NCBI GenBank assembly: GCA_043228905.1
Contig: JBHGNT010000003.1
Span: 3,410,001-3,474,000, forward strand
DNA: 64,000 bases
DNA from: Azolla caroliniana
Taxonomy: Eukaryota; Polypodiophyta
Reading direction: 5' to 3'
Shown: positions 1-12,115 of the stretch, piece by piece
How positions within the stretch are numbered: position 1 is the first letter of the stretch
How the letters are laid out: each line of letters opens with the position of its first letter
The notes under the pieces: model-generated
Seen by the model: the letters and a program-made list of their open reading frames with translations, nothing else
Told to the model about the DNA's origin: nothing
Database searches by the model: none
Program-made: the position numbers and the translations under genes

Positions 1-3000
1 CAGAAGGCACCATCAAGATGATGATGACGATGATGAAGATGAAGTCGAACAAATCCGCGAGCAAAGGTAAACCCTGAGAGAATGTAAAAATGAATTAGAT
101 CTTATTTTTAACATTGCATGTTTTGTTGAGATTGCATAGAAATAAATGTGTGGTTCTCTTAATCTTTCTCATGAAGTTGAACACCGAATAATGGTTCATT
201 TTAGTGCTATTTCAATATATACCCATGTTTCAAAATTCCTACCATAAAATTAAAAAAAGTGAAACTCAGCTATGAAACATATGTTTTGACAAAAGCAAAA
301 ATGCTTTGTATTATTATTATTGCTGCTGTTGTTTTACATGCTTAGAAAAGTAAAAAAATTACATGGTAGAAAACTGTAATTCATTATAGATACCATATAC
401 TGAATACATCAACATAACGGAAGTTTAAATAATGATTGGTGAAGGTTGAATCGTTACTAAAAAGGACCATATAAGTCATCAAATAAATTCAGAGAAGGTC
501 TCATTATTCATGATATAATTGCAAATGTTCCTAATCCTTACTCTTAGATACTCTAAGGTACCCACACAGATGCTTGGAGTTGTGTAGACAGGTTCTATGC
601 TTCCCCATGGAAAAGAAAGAAGAAAAAACGTGTCTTTATATTGCTTGCCATTTACATTGTCTGTATTGGGATGCTTCCTGAGTCATATGCCATAACAATC
701 TACATATGCATTCTTTGTTGGATTCTTCAATATGTATTGTGCTGGAACGCAGTCTTTTTGTTTATATTTCAATTAAATGATCTACATCTAGTTTGGATGT
801 CAGTGAACACACCTTGCAACTCAGTTGAAGGCTGACGATCTGCATTCCTATCATTTGAGAAAACTAGCAATGACCAATGCCTATGTATATAGGTTGTTAA
901 TATTTCCCTCCTTTTAAAATTTTATCATTACTACCAGTTGGAATGGCCTAAAACTTAGGGCTGAGCTGAAACTTGAAAGTAAACTTCGATTGATTCGATG
1001 ATCCCTGCCATGGGGCCTATAAATCTTTTGAAGCTTAAATTTATTTCTGTAGTGATGAAGGTGATGATAATAAAGCAGCTGATGGCCTATAAATCTTTTG
1101 AAGCTTAAATGTATTTCTGTAGCGATGAAGGTGATGACAATAAAGCAGCTGATGGAGTTGCTGAGATGCGTGATGTATTCGGTGACTCTGATGAAGAAGA
1201 ACAAGAACCTGAGTATCAACACCATGATGGAGCACAGGAGGAAGAGGAGGTTAGGGTATTCATTTTTTGATGCAACATGTTTTGTTTTTTGAACAGATAT
1301 ATCTATTTTTTCTATCAAGCATCAATGATTGTTTTGAATAGTTATTCGTATCTTGCTCTCTTTTCTATATTGTCTAGATGAGCATCTGGAATAGATATTT
1401 GTATCTTTCTCTCTCATTTTTTACATCCCAAAGATGACTGTGGTGGATAGTTATTTGTGCCTGTCTCTTGTTTTCTGCATCCTGTAGATGAGTGGCTCAG
1501 ACGATGAAGCTTTACCGAGAGGTAATATGCCAGAAGACATTGTGGCTGAACATGAAGAACAGTATGAATCAGAGGAAGAACAACCAGCAGAGCGTCGAGT
1601 ACGGGAAAGGCCAGTGGGCCCTCCTCTAGATATTGACATTCCTTTTTACACCCATCCTGGATCTTCAGACAAGGTGCTATATTCTTTGGTTTCTGCATGA
1701 TGGCTATCTTAGTCAATGAACTCAGACAAGAATTCGATTTTGCATAAAATGTACATATGGTGTTTTTAGATAATTGAAGGCAGGCAGTAGTTTGTGTATT
1801 AATATACAATTTGATGGTGGATATCAAGGCTAATCAGATTGATATATGAGCATGGGATGGATGAATATTGTATGATATATTAGATGATGTATGTTCATGG
1901 AATATCTATATATGAAATAATGTATGACCATGAGATGTTTTATCATAGAAAGAAAAACTAAAAAAAATCTCAACTAGGGCTGTTTGTGGTAAATGTGAGC
2001 TTATGGGAAATGATATATTTTACAAATGAAGATATCTTTTATTTGAGTTTGTGATTTCATTTATGGCTTGAATATCGGGGCCATTACTAAAACTCCATAA
2101 AGTGGGTGGCTGAGTAAAAAATTTATGGTAACAATATTGAGCTTTTAATATTCCAGATGTATGTGGCGAGGGTATCTAACATCATGGGCATTGATTCAAA
2201 GCCATTTGATCCAAATACTTATGTTGAAGAGGAAGAACACTTCATTACAGATGAAACTGGCCATAAACAAAGGATCAGGCTTGAAGATAATGTTGTTCGC
2301 TGGAGGAGGGCACGTGGTCGAAATGGCAGCATTAATGTAATCAATTTCTTTTTTCTATTAAATGCACAATTTTTAGTCAAGGACAGTTGCTATTTGTCTT
2401 CGTAACTGAAGTTTTTGAGTTTGGAAAATGTGCCATAATAACTACAGGAAGTGGCTTAACGTAAAAATGAGCATAGAAGCAAATTTCAAATACTATAGAA
2501 GGAATTACTTGTGACTGGCCATGACACTCTAGAGTCTGAAAGCCATAAAATAATCATATTAGGAACTTCCCCCTATGCTTAGTGGTCTGCAGTGCCAAAT
2601 TATTTGTGACCAAGAGTAAAAAGAAAAAAGAAAAAAGAAAACATGCTTTATGAAAGAGTTTTGAGTTGTTTCACATCTTTCATGAGGGATATGCTTATGG
2701 ATACCTGGCAGCTCATTATATTATAGAGTTTATTCAGAGTTTTGTAATAATCTATCTGGCTGTTTCTTTTATTTAAGAGACAAATCTGGGGCTCGTTAAA
2801 GCATACAATGTTTACTGTCTCTGTGATTGGTTCTGTACCTGTGTTTGAAGTTCCATCAGATCTTTTTTTATGTTTTACTGAAGTATTCCCCTTTTGAATG
2901 TTGCAAGTATGAGAGCAATGCCCGGTTTGTTAAATGGTCCGATGGAAGCATGCAATTACTTATTGGAAATGAAGTTCTTGATATTTCAGTGCAAAATGCT

Positions 3001-4418
3001 CATCATGATCACTCTCAGCTGTTCATCAACAGTGGCAAGGTCTGTTGCAACTGTGCTTTAGGCCATGTCTTCCTCTTAAAAGGCTTCAAGTATAAAATTA
3101 GAAAAGTTGTTCAATCATGCATTTCATGTTCGTATCTAATCCATACAGGGAATCTTGCAATCTCAAGGAAGGTTACTACAGAAGATGAAGTTTATGCCGT
3201 CGTCGTTGTCATCAAAGTCACATCGTCTTCTAACAGCTATTGTCGATTCACGAAATAAGAAGATGTATAAAGTAAAAAATGTTATTACAAATAAAGATCC
3301 TGAACGTGAAAAGGAAGAAGCTGAAAGGGTCTGTAGCCTTGCTATTTGCGAGATTTTATGCATGCTGTTGTCACTGCCCTAAAATGTCACATGAGTGAAA
3401 ATGAGAGACTAATTCGATATTGGGTTTTTTCAGTTGCAACAGAAAAGGATCAGAAACAAGGAAGATTTGCAGAAGAAGCAAGAAAAAATTAGTCGTAAAT
3501 ATACTCCAGCGCGTGAGAGGGCAGAACCTCAGCTTTCTCCTGGTTACCTTGAAAGAGAATTAGCTGAGGTTAGTTTTGTTGACTGATATGTTGAATAATA
3601 GTTCAAGTGTTGCATATGCACTTTTTTCTTGTGGTTATGTTCTAGCGGCAAAGCTCTTACTTCACAACCATGGGGATATGGGTTCAAACCCCTTAAGAGC
3701 ATTGTGGGTAGTTAGACCAGTATTCACACAAACCAGCATTGTTTGGTCCTCTTTAATCATGTGCGATTGGATAATCTTTTTTAGGACGATGAAAGGGATG
3801 ATGAAATTTCAAGGGGACACAGATTTCAACAATTGTTGGATGAAGAGCGTAAAGTAGAAAGAAGGATAAACAACGTCAAACGGGTAAGGATGCCAATGTC
3901 TATCTAGTGCAATATTGAATATTGTAAAAGTTAAGATTTGTGATTATGCTATGGCAGCAACCTATTTCTTTGAGAGAGCATTTACCAAAACGTACCAAGG
4001 AAAGGCGGCCTTCTCCACCACGAAGGAAAGAGGAGTCGGAAGAGAGTGAACATGAAGAAGAACCTTCAGAATATGAAACTGATGGTCAAGAGGAAGAAAC
4101 TCCTGTAAATGAGGCAGATGAAGAATCAGAGGAAGCAGAGGAAGAGGAGGAATACGACGATTACAATGGGAAGGTTGTGCAATGCTAATATGATAGTTAT
4201 AGCCAAAATGTGTTTATGTCTAGTTTTCTTTTGTGATACAGTTACTCATTTAGTCTTGTGAATATATTATCTTGCAGGAAAAAGGATGGGATGATAGAGA
4301 AGATGAATCATATAGGAAGAGGAAAGTTAAGGAAGATGAATATGAGAGTGAGATATCACCACATCGAAAACCTGTCCAAAGAAGGCGGGTTGTGGTTAGT
4401 GACAGCGATGAAGATTAA
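1..4418 (+). CDS. LEO1: LEO1/VIP4 homologue, Paf1 complex subunit (5' partial)
   Basis: LEO1 (VIP4 in Arabidopsis) is a subunit of the nuclear Paf1 complex, which travels with RNA polymerase II and supports histone modification during elongation. Ten exons can be joined in one frame: 1-66, 1123-1249, 1488-1673, 2157-2336, 2908-3039, 3149-3328, 3434-3568, 3785-3883, 3958-4173, 4278-4418 (stop TAA). This gives 486 C-terminal residues. Upstream exons lie outside the window. The product is acidic at the N-terminal side (runs of Asp/Glu). It then has the conserved LEO1 core, with motifs MYVARVSNIMGIDSKPFDP, VRWRRARGRNGS, ARFVKWSDGSMQLLIG, SKSHRLLTAIVDSR and YLERELAED, followed by a charged Glu/Arg-rich tail ending in SDSDED. 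All introns are GT-AG. An AATAAA at 4690-4695 is a plausible poly(A) signal. The acceptor of exon 2 lies in a 70-bp tandem duplication (see separate entry). Family assignment is firm; exact splice sites are inferred. Confidence 0.93.
1015..1154 (+). repeat. 70-bp tandem duplication containing a 3' splice site
   Basis: Two 70-bp copies (1015-1084 and 1085-1154) differ at about three positions. Each contains TTTCTGTAG followed by the start of LEO1 exon 2 coding sequence, so there are two candidate acceptors, at 1051-1052 and 1121-1122. Only the second keeps the reading frame. Use of the first reads into a TAA at 1090-1092. Confidence 0.9.
3636..3745 (+). mobile_element. tRNA-derived SINE-like sequence in a LEO1 intron
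   Basis: Lies in the intron between exons ending 3568 and starting 3785. An A-box-like stretch (TCTAGCGGCAAAGCTC) is followed about 30 bases later by a B-box-like GGGTTCAAACCCC, the pol III promoter arrangement of tRNA-derived SINE heads. The acceptor and anticodon stems of a functional tRNA are not evident, so this is not called as a tRNA gene. Confidence 0.45.
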
Positions 4419-4494
4419 TGAGCTGCAATGTTCGGTGGAGGTTTGTATAATTTCTCCTATATTTGCATTATAAGAATTAGGGAAATACTGTGAA

Positions 4495-4640
4495 CTATCC
4501 CTGACTTTTTCTTTATTTCCCAATTGCCACTGCTTAACCCCCGAAAGAAAGAAAAAGAGGATGAATTGACCATATAACTGCTCTTTCGGCTGTTGACATA
4601 GCGCACTTGGGGAAATAAAGAAAAATTCAGGGTTTTTCTC
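4495..4640. repeat. Small inverted repeat in the LEO1 3' region
   Basis: A stretch near 4498-4520 (CCTGACTTTTTCTTTATTTC) is repeated inverted near 4610-4633 (GGGAAATAAAGAAAAATTCA), with about 90 bases between. It could form a stem in the LEO1 3' UTR or be a small MITE remnant. Confidence 0.6.
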
Positions 4641-4699
4641 ATAGAGATATAAAAGGCTGAATAATGACTCTGTTTGCTGTATATCAGTTAATAAAGTCT

Positions 4700-6237
4700 G
4701 AGTGGGACCCTTTTACAAGAGATAAATATATCTCTTAGATGTTTTCCAAAGGTATGTACAGAAACTTTCAAGTATCCATTACATATTCAGCAAATGCTGG
4801 ATACAATCAGATTGACATATAGTGGCGTCTGATTTGAAGTCTTTATACAATACCTTGAAGAGTTGTTGGCCGATTGCCATAATGACGTAAATGCTGTTGG
4901 CAGAGTCTGAAGTCGAGAAATTTGGTTGAATTTATTTGTATGTACCTTACATGGATATCTCCTTTGCCTTTATGCCGCAGCGTTTTGTTGTAATATCATA
5001 TGGAGTATAGATGTGAACCAACTAGATTCCCAGAATCCTTGTGGTTATTGTGGCAATTTATGATATGCTGGGTTTTGGAAATGTTTGATTTGTCCAATTA
5101 TTAATTAAATGGTCATCCAGAAGTTAGAGACTAATTCCTTTGTAATTCTCTGATGAGTGAAACTTGTTGCAAGTACTCTAATACATTTTGGATTAAGAGT
5201 TGTGATTATTTTACATTGGTATAACATGAAAGAGATCATTTGCAAAGTGGGTTTTCATCAAATGATATGAAGAATTCATGTAGGAACCTTTGAGGATTTT
5301 TTTGACCAAAATGTCAATGAAATTTATCTACACGTGTCAGCTGCATGCTCAAATATCGTTAGCAGTGAGAAATAGTTTGGTTCAGTTCAATTCAGTTTGA
5401 GAGTCTCAAATTGAACCATTTAAAAAAAATTAAAACTTAAACCTAACCAAATTGAACTATGAAACAGTTCAAATTGAAATGAAGCTCAAACCAAATGGTT
5501 TCGGAGATTTTTGAATTGTTAAACTGTTAAGTTGTGGATTTGCAGTTAGGTTTCAGTTTTAGTTTCCAGGTTAATTCGTTTTTTATTTTTCTAGAATTCC
5601 AAAGTTCAAACATTTTTCCTAAAATTTTAGATTTAGCCTTAAATGTTAAAAGGTTGTTCAAAAAAATAAACAAGTGTTAACAATAAACTATTAAAGGCTC
5701 AAACCAAACAGAACATATGGTTGACCCCTAGACCAAAGTGTTTACATAAACTTGAACTTGAAGTGAATTGAATTGAACCATTTAAATCATTGACGTTTTG
5801 TGGTTCTGTTAGGTTCAAATTGAGTCGTTGCTAATTGTTAAATGTGATGATTTATTGATCTCTCTATGTAGGATTATGTATCACATGTTTAGATATATTG
5901 AAATTTGACGTTGCACTAGAAGATGTTTTGTGATTAGAATGTCAGAAATGAAATAATATTCTAAATCATGAATCTTCCTATCTTTGGACTTTGAAGTTCA
6001 ATGATGAGTTGCAATTGTGTATGCAACATCAACGAATAAATTTATTATGATAATTGTAATTTAAAGGAATGATCTAAGAAAGAACTTAAATAAAAATACA
6101 TTCATAGAACTTTTTTTACCAAGCATGAGGAAATGAAGACAGACCTATTTAAAAATGTTATCTATTAATTTCTCTCAATTAAAAAGAGCGCACATCCTAA
6201 TTGATCAAATTAGAAGCTTACTTTGCTCAATTATGTT
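4700..6237. other. Intergenic, no gene seen
   Basis: AT-rich with no convincing coding exon. From about 5370 to 5860 it is a low-complexity stretch built from TTCAAATTGAA / GGTTCAATT-like words. Similar word-rich stretches occur at 26210-26480 and 37990-38410. Confidence 0.6.
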
Positions 6238-6748
6238 CAATAGAGAAGAAAAAACTTTAATTTGCCAAACTAGGATGTTCAATTTGCTTTGTGGCAAACA
6301 TATGCCAACTAGTAAGCTTCACATGAGACTGTCTTGGTAAGTTGGTGGTTTAGTTAATAGAAAAGTGAGAGGACATAAGTTCAATCTTCACCATAGGGCT
6401 CAACCCTCAATAGAGAGGAAAAAACTTTAATTTGCCAAACTAGGATGTTCAATTTGCTTTGTGGCAAACATATGCCAACTAGTAAGCTTCACATGAGACT
6501 GTCTTGGTAAGTTGGTGGTTTAGTTAATAGAAAAGTGAGAGGACATAAGTTCAATCTTCACCATAGGGCTCAACCCTCAATAGAGAGGAAAAAACTTTAA
6601 TTTGCCAAACTAGGATGTTCAATTTGCTTTGTGGCAAACATATGCCAACTAGTAAGCTTCACATGAGACTGTCTTGGTAAGTTGGTGGTTTGGTTAATAG
6701 AAAAGTGAGAGGACATAAGTTCAATCTTCACCATAGGGCTCAACCCTA
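6238..6748 (+). repeat. 170-bp tandem repeat, 3 copies, each with a SINE-like head
   Basis: Three almost identical 170-bp units; the common word AAAACTTTAATTTGCC recurs at 6251, 6421 and 6591. Each unit carries an A-box-like TGGTTTAGTTAATAG and, about 30 bases on, a B-box-like AAGTTCAATCTTC, suggesting a tRNA-derived SINE unit that was later amplified in tandem. Open frames across it are incidental. Confidence 0.9.
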
Positions 6749-7257
6749 TCCTATAGATCATATCTCTCTCTTGAGGGGATTATTACAAAATTGTTGATTT
6801 TGGCTTGTATTAGTTGTTGGGGGACAAAGATCTTAGAGTCACCATCCCATGCATTTTAATTACCTACTTGTAGGGTTTGCCAAATTGTTCTAGCCATCTA
6901 AATCCGAACACCTTAAAAGAAATTTATTTATATTAGGGTTGAGGACGGTAGAGCACATGAAATGCCAAAAATCAAGAAAGCTTGAAGACATTGAGAATAC
7001 CTTAGACTTGTTTGCTAGTTTATAGAAGGCTAAATGAAGTTAAATACATTTCTAAGGTTTTCTACATATATTGGGATTACTCTCACAACTCATATACAAT
7101 GCCAAGATGATTGAAGAAGACCTTCATATCCATGAATAAGACCATTTTTTGTGCCAATCTTTAGTTTCCATGTATATTGTCAATGGAAGTCTCAAACTTT
7201 TGTGTGAGTTTCAAATAAACCTAATTTCCAATTGCCGATACTTTGGCCATTCAAATA
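6749..7257. other. Intergenic, no gene seen
   Basis: AT-rich sequence between two tandem duplications. No coding, RNA or repeat signal I can support. Confidence 0.5.
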
Positions 7258-7587
7258 AACTTCACAATAGTCTAACACAAGAACTTTGGGAATCTCGAAG
7301 CTTATTAACAGTAAAACCTTGATCATGAACATCCTATGATCAAAAGAAATTCAATCATTATCGTTTGCCTTGTGTTGGGATATATGTGAACATTTGCATG
7401 TGTCTTCATTATGATTGGATGTACTTCACAATAGTCTAACACAAGAACTTTGGGAATCTCGAAGCTTATTAACAGTAAAACCTTGATCATGAACATCCTA
7501 TGATCAAAAGAAATTCAATCATTATCGTTTGCCTTGTGTTGGGATATATGTGAACATTTGCATGTGTCTTCATTATGATTGGATGTA
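7258..7587. repeat. 164-bp tandem duplication, 2 copies
   Basis: The block beginning CTTCACAATAGTCTAACAC at 7260 recurs essentially unchanged at 7424. Near identity suggests a recent event. Confidence 0.9.
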
Positions 7588-9601
7588 ACTTGTGTTATTG
7601 GAGTTTCGATATCGATGAATTTTGGATTGAACTTCAGACTCTTTTTTTCATTTGACAATTACCCTTTACAATTTTCTCTCTTTCTGGTTGATGAAGTCTA
7701 CATCATTGAATGTGACGTCTGCATAATTTCCGTTGGGACCATTGTAAAATGATTGATCTCCTCAGGTTCCCACGCTATGAAGCTTATTCACCTATATTAC
7801 AGAGCTTCTTGTCATGAGTATCAATCAATATGCATGCAGTCATGTCAAATGTATGATCCAATGGACCTTGAGCTTGAAAATGGGAGAGTTTGTTATCCAT
7901 CAATCTTCACGAGCCCCCCTAGCTTTCCATTAGCTTTGTTTGTTTTTTTAAAGAAAGAAAGAGTCTCAAGTCCTTAGTATATTACTTGAGAACTGTACAT
8001 GGGGAAAACAAAAGGAGACATTTCATCTCACTTCTAGTGTGATACAAAAGCTAGTATCAGCATATGATCAAACAAACAGATGATGTCATATATATTGGGA
8101 CAAACAATATCATGTTGGTTGCAAAATACATGATTTGAGTTGACTAACATTCTCAAATGTAGAACTTATCACTTGACAATGGAAAATTGATGCTTAATTG
8201 TATGTGTGGACGGGGCCAATGTGGATAGGATTGTCAATTATCTTCACATTGTCTCAATCATTCATATTCAACAAAGCTATTGTGGGGGTCTCCATATAGT
8301 CAAGATGCATGGGGATATCTTTCTAGGTTACTGAGTTCAAGGATATATTTTGTAAGGTAAATGTTTTGTTTAGATGGTCCCTAACATACGACTACATGGC
8401 CATTGAGTACAATTGGGCATTTGTGATAATGTTCGAATGATTGGAATCTTGGTAACACCCACTTTGTAATATTAAAGGTGGGTATTGCGCTTTACGTCAA
8501 GGGCTTGGAGAACCACAAGCACACATTGATTATATGGTTGGGAGATGAATTCAATGTCAATTTTTAGATGTCAATAAATACAAATATGGAGTAATTATTG
8601 TATCCAAAGTAAATGAATAAAATGAAAAGAGCAAACACATGCCTCAACAAATTTTCCTTATTAATATCATCTAACGTAAATCTGATCACATTTAGGACAA
8701 CAATTGAGGTGTCACCATAACACCCTTGTCTTCAACTCTTTTACAATTTTATATGTGCTCAAAGGAACTTGGTTTGTTCGTTTATTATAGACAGTAATAA
8801 TGAGGAAAAGTTATCCTGACCAACGATATGTTGAAAGGTGGAAAAGAATGCCGACATGCCTAGACAAATAGTGATGGCAATAGGTGACACCTATATAGTA
8901 TGGATGGAACAATCCCTCCTTGAGTTTTTTATTTTCTAAGCAAGATGGAATCATAAGATAGAGGAGGTTATAACTCGAGGGAACGGAAAGTTGAAATCAT
9001 TACAAAGGGTAGTGTATCCATTGTGTAAGGTTGTATCATGTGGGTTGTTCTCGAAAAGAGATAAGTAAAACAAGTTGAAGTTGCCATCATTTAAACTTTC
9101 TTCCAACATTCATTGGGTTTTATACCATAATTGATGCGCTTAAATAGTTGGCCCCTCCTCACTTACATTGTCGTACTTTTTTTATTTCTTTTGCCCCTCC
9201 TCACGTGTCCACATGTATTGGGTTATTTGTTTTGGAAAGCAAATGGAATAGGAGTTCCTTATTTAGGAGATGATCTTTTGACCAAATATGGGCGAAGTTT
9301 AACAAGTGTACTTTTTCCTCTCCATGACCAATCCTAGGCCTCAAAGGCATTCTCCACATGGTCTACTTATGCAAATTTCATACTTAGTAGATAAACATAA
9401 GCAATGCACTATATACAAACTTCTCAATGCTCACGAGTCAATCTTTACGCTAAAGAACTCATCCAATTTACATAATTGAACTCTTCATATTGACATTTGA
9501 AATTCAATAATAAAACATAGTTAAACTTCCCATCAATATGCATATCCTTAGAGGTAATCCAAATTATGATAATACTTATTTGCATTAGTCTTAATCAAAA
9601 C
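7588..9601. other. Intergenic, no gene seen
   Basis: About 2 kb of AT-rich DNA with only short open frames without family resemblance. It is probably decayed transposon or other non-coding sequence. Confidence 0.5.
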
Positions 9602-9806
9602 ATGAGAAAAAAGAAAAAAAAAGAAAAAAGAAAAAAGAGAGAAAAGAGAAAAAAAAAGAAAAAAAAGAAAAAAGAAAAAAGAAAAAAGAAAAAAGAGATA
9701 AAAGAAAAAAGAAAAAGAAATAAAAAATAAAAAAAATAAAAGAAATAAAAAATAAAAAAAATAAAAAAAATAAAAAAGAAAAGATGACGGAAGGAAGAAA
9801 AAAAAC
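9602..9806. repeat. Long A/G-only low-complexity tract
   Basis: About 200 bases composed almost only of (A)nG, turning into (A)nT words in the second half. The predicted Phe-rich peptides on the opposite strand are artefacts of this composition. Confidence 0.9.
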
Positions 9807-10290
9807 ATGACATTTATTGTTGCATTTTTAGCAAGACATAAAATAGTTCCAATTGTTGTATGGTGTCTATGGAAAGCCAGGTGTGTGCGGATGTTTCAGG
9901 GTCAAATAGTCCCATTTGAAGAAACCATTGCATCTACTTGGTTAGAATTGGTGATTTCCTTTATAGTTGAATATGATAGTATTCCTACACATATAGATTC
10001 TAGAGTATTATTAGAAATAGTTTTTTGGAAGCTCTTAAGTTCTATTCCAGTTTTTCAAATGGAAGACTATAGGATGACATGGCAGTTCTCTTCCCCTTGT
10101 TGATTGATCTCTACTACTTGTATATAGAGTCATCTCCTTAGTTCACCTAAGGGAAGGATATATGGATGGTCATTGACTTTCACATTATGGTTTTGGAAGT
10201 CTTTTGGTTTCCTTTCCATCTAATTTGTATGTTGTAGATGATTTGGGTTATCTTAATGAATAGAAGGATATTCTTTTTGGAAAAAAAACC
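9807..10290 (+). mobile_element. LINE (non-LTR retrotransposon) 3' end relic
   Basis: The open frame 9807-10103 contains VVWCLWKARCVRMFQG, close to the I(I/V)W..WKARN..F.G motif after the zinc-binding reverse-transcriptase region of plant LINEs. Downstream, 10190-10290 ends with a TTAATGAATAGAAGG..TTTTTGGAAAAAAAA type tail, typical of plant LINE 3' ends. No reverse-transcriptase core is left. Assignment is by motif resemblance only. Confidence 0.45.
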
Positions 10291-11141
10291 CCTATGCATC
10301 CACGACTTCGGGGTATTCCGTTTGCTATTCCCATTAACCTTTTTGCTAATAATCATTTGTCGTGTATTCCATATTGCTTTTATGATTTGAGAAATAGGAC
10401 CTTCAAAACTCGTAGCATTAAATTTGCGTGTGTCCACTTGAATTGTTATCATTATCTTGATTATTATTATTATTCTAGTCATGTTAGTTCTCTTTGCCAA
10501 TCCTTCATATTCACATCGTTCACAATAATTCTTCCTCTTTATTCTTGTCCATAATTGTGTGACATACCACCTTACGTTGGATACATCATAACACTCAGAT
10601 ATGAAAGTTAACAACATAAATTATTATGACAACACGTCCATTTTGGATGTATCAAAAAGACAATGTCATTAGATGGTGGAGTAGTTAATTTTATCTCAAA
10701 ATTCTCTTTTTTTAATATAGTTAATTTTATCCTTCATATTCACATTAATTTTTCCTCTTTATTCTTGTCCATAATTGTGTGACATACCGCCTTACGTATA
10801 CATCCCAATAGTCAGATATGAAAGTCACAAATAGAAATTATTATGGCAACACGTCCATGTTGGAAGTACCCAAAAGACAATGTCGCTAGGTGGTGAGCTA
10901 GTGAAGTTTATCTTGAATATGCATATACAATTTCTCAAATGTTGATTTTGTTCCTTCTCTATCTTGAAGGGTATTTGTGTTTTGGATGAAAATAAGTGGA
11001 AAAGGTGAGACCCTATAATATTCCCTTGAATTTTCCCTATGTGGAAAGATTTCAATTATTATACATTACTTTTCGACTCAACTAGGCATAACTACAAGAA
11101 GGAAATATCTGCTATCTTTAGATCACATGACTAATGGATAC
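10291..11141. other. Intergenic with a diverged local duplication
   Basis: A segment around 10500-10680 (TTTATTCTTGTCCATAATTG, then an ACACGTCCAT word) recurs in diverged form at about 10740-10900. No gene is supported. Confidence 0.5.
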
Positions 11142-11303
11142 ATGGCCACATACAAACACATAATTATTTGTTTTTTATGAATACAACTCTTTGTATCTGT
11201 ATATGTTGTTGCCTGAACATCTATGGCCACATACAAACACATAATTATTTATTTTTTATGAATACAACTCTTTGTATCTGTATAGGTTGTTGCCTGAACA
11301 TCT
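11142..11303. repeat. 81-bp tandem duplication, 2 copies
   Basis: ATGGCCACATACAAACACAT at 11142 recurs at 11223. The copies differ by only a few bases. Confidence 0.9.
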
Positions 11304-11668
11304 AACATGTCCTATCTTAACACATTCAAAATTGTAAACATTTCGGCAACCAAGATCTACTTTGAGTGTAAATAGGAATGGCCTTGTATATTTCTATAGC
11401 ATATATATGTCATAAGAAAGAAAAGAGCAGGTCCAACCATCCAAACATTGTCCTCCCTTTTCAACCTCCACCCCCCTTGTTCACTTATAGAGTCTTATAC
11501 CTAGATCATAATCTAAACACTTATACAAATACATGCATAAACTTTGTCTCTCTTGTTCTCTTAAGAAGTTGTAAGTACCCAGATACAAAGAGTTCTCTTG
11601 TACTCGATAAACTAAATCATTAGAGGGAAAGAGTCCTCATGTACTCGAAAAAGTAAATCATTCGAATG

Positions 11669-12115
11669 ATGTGGAAGTTTTTGAAGCAGTCTTATTTACT
11701 TTCAGTTTTCAGAATGATGAGTGAAGATGGTGGCGGAGGTAGAAGCAAGGTTTTATGAGAGTGAGGAAAGTGGATTAATTCTGTTTTGTGTATGTATAGG
11801 AAATTGCTGAAAATAGAGAGATTTACGACTCGGGCAATAATTGGCAAGATGGATGCTATGGAAAAGGAAGCTGATTTATTTTTGAAAGGATGAGTGAGGA
11901 TGTTATCGACGGTTGAAGCAAAATGTCATGACTGGATGAGGACAACTAATTTTTTCTTTGTTGTCTATACAGGAATTTCATGGAAAATGGAGAGATGGTT
12001 GATGTGGAAATATTTTGAAGCACTTTTATTTGTTTTTAGTTTATACAACGATGAGAGAAGATGGTGGCGGAGGCAGAAGCAAATTTTCATGAGGGTCTGA
12101 GGGGAGTGGATTGAG
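11669..12115. repeat. Diverged direct duplication (~334-bp spacing)
   Basis: Blocks starting at about 11669 and 12003 share GATGTGGAA..TTTTGAAGCA, then GAAGATGGTGGCGGAGG and AGTGGATT in the same order. One frame across the shared part reads K-M-V-A-E-(V/A)-E-A in both copies but is broken by stops soon after, so it might be a decayed exon. I do not recognise it. Confidence 0.6.

Noticed and set aside
1414-1827. Minus-strand frames over LEO1 exon 3
   Set aside because: Shadows of the coding exon on the other strand.
9548-9813. Phe/Leu-rich open frames on the minus strand resembling a membrane protein
   Set aside because: Produced entirely by the A/G-rich low-complexity tract; no start context, no homology, no conserved pattern.
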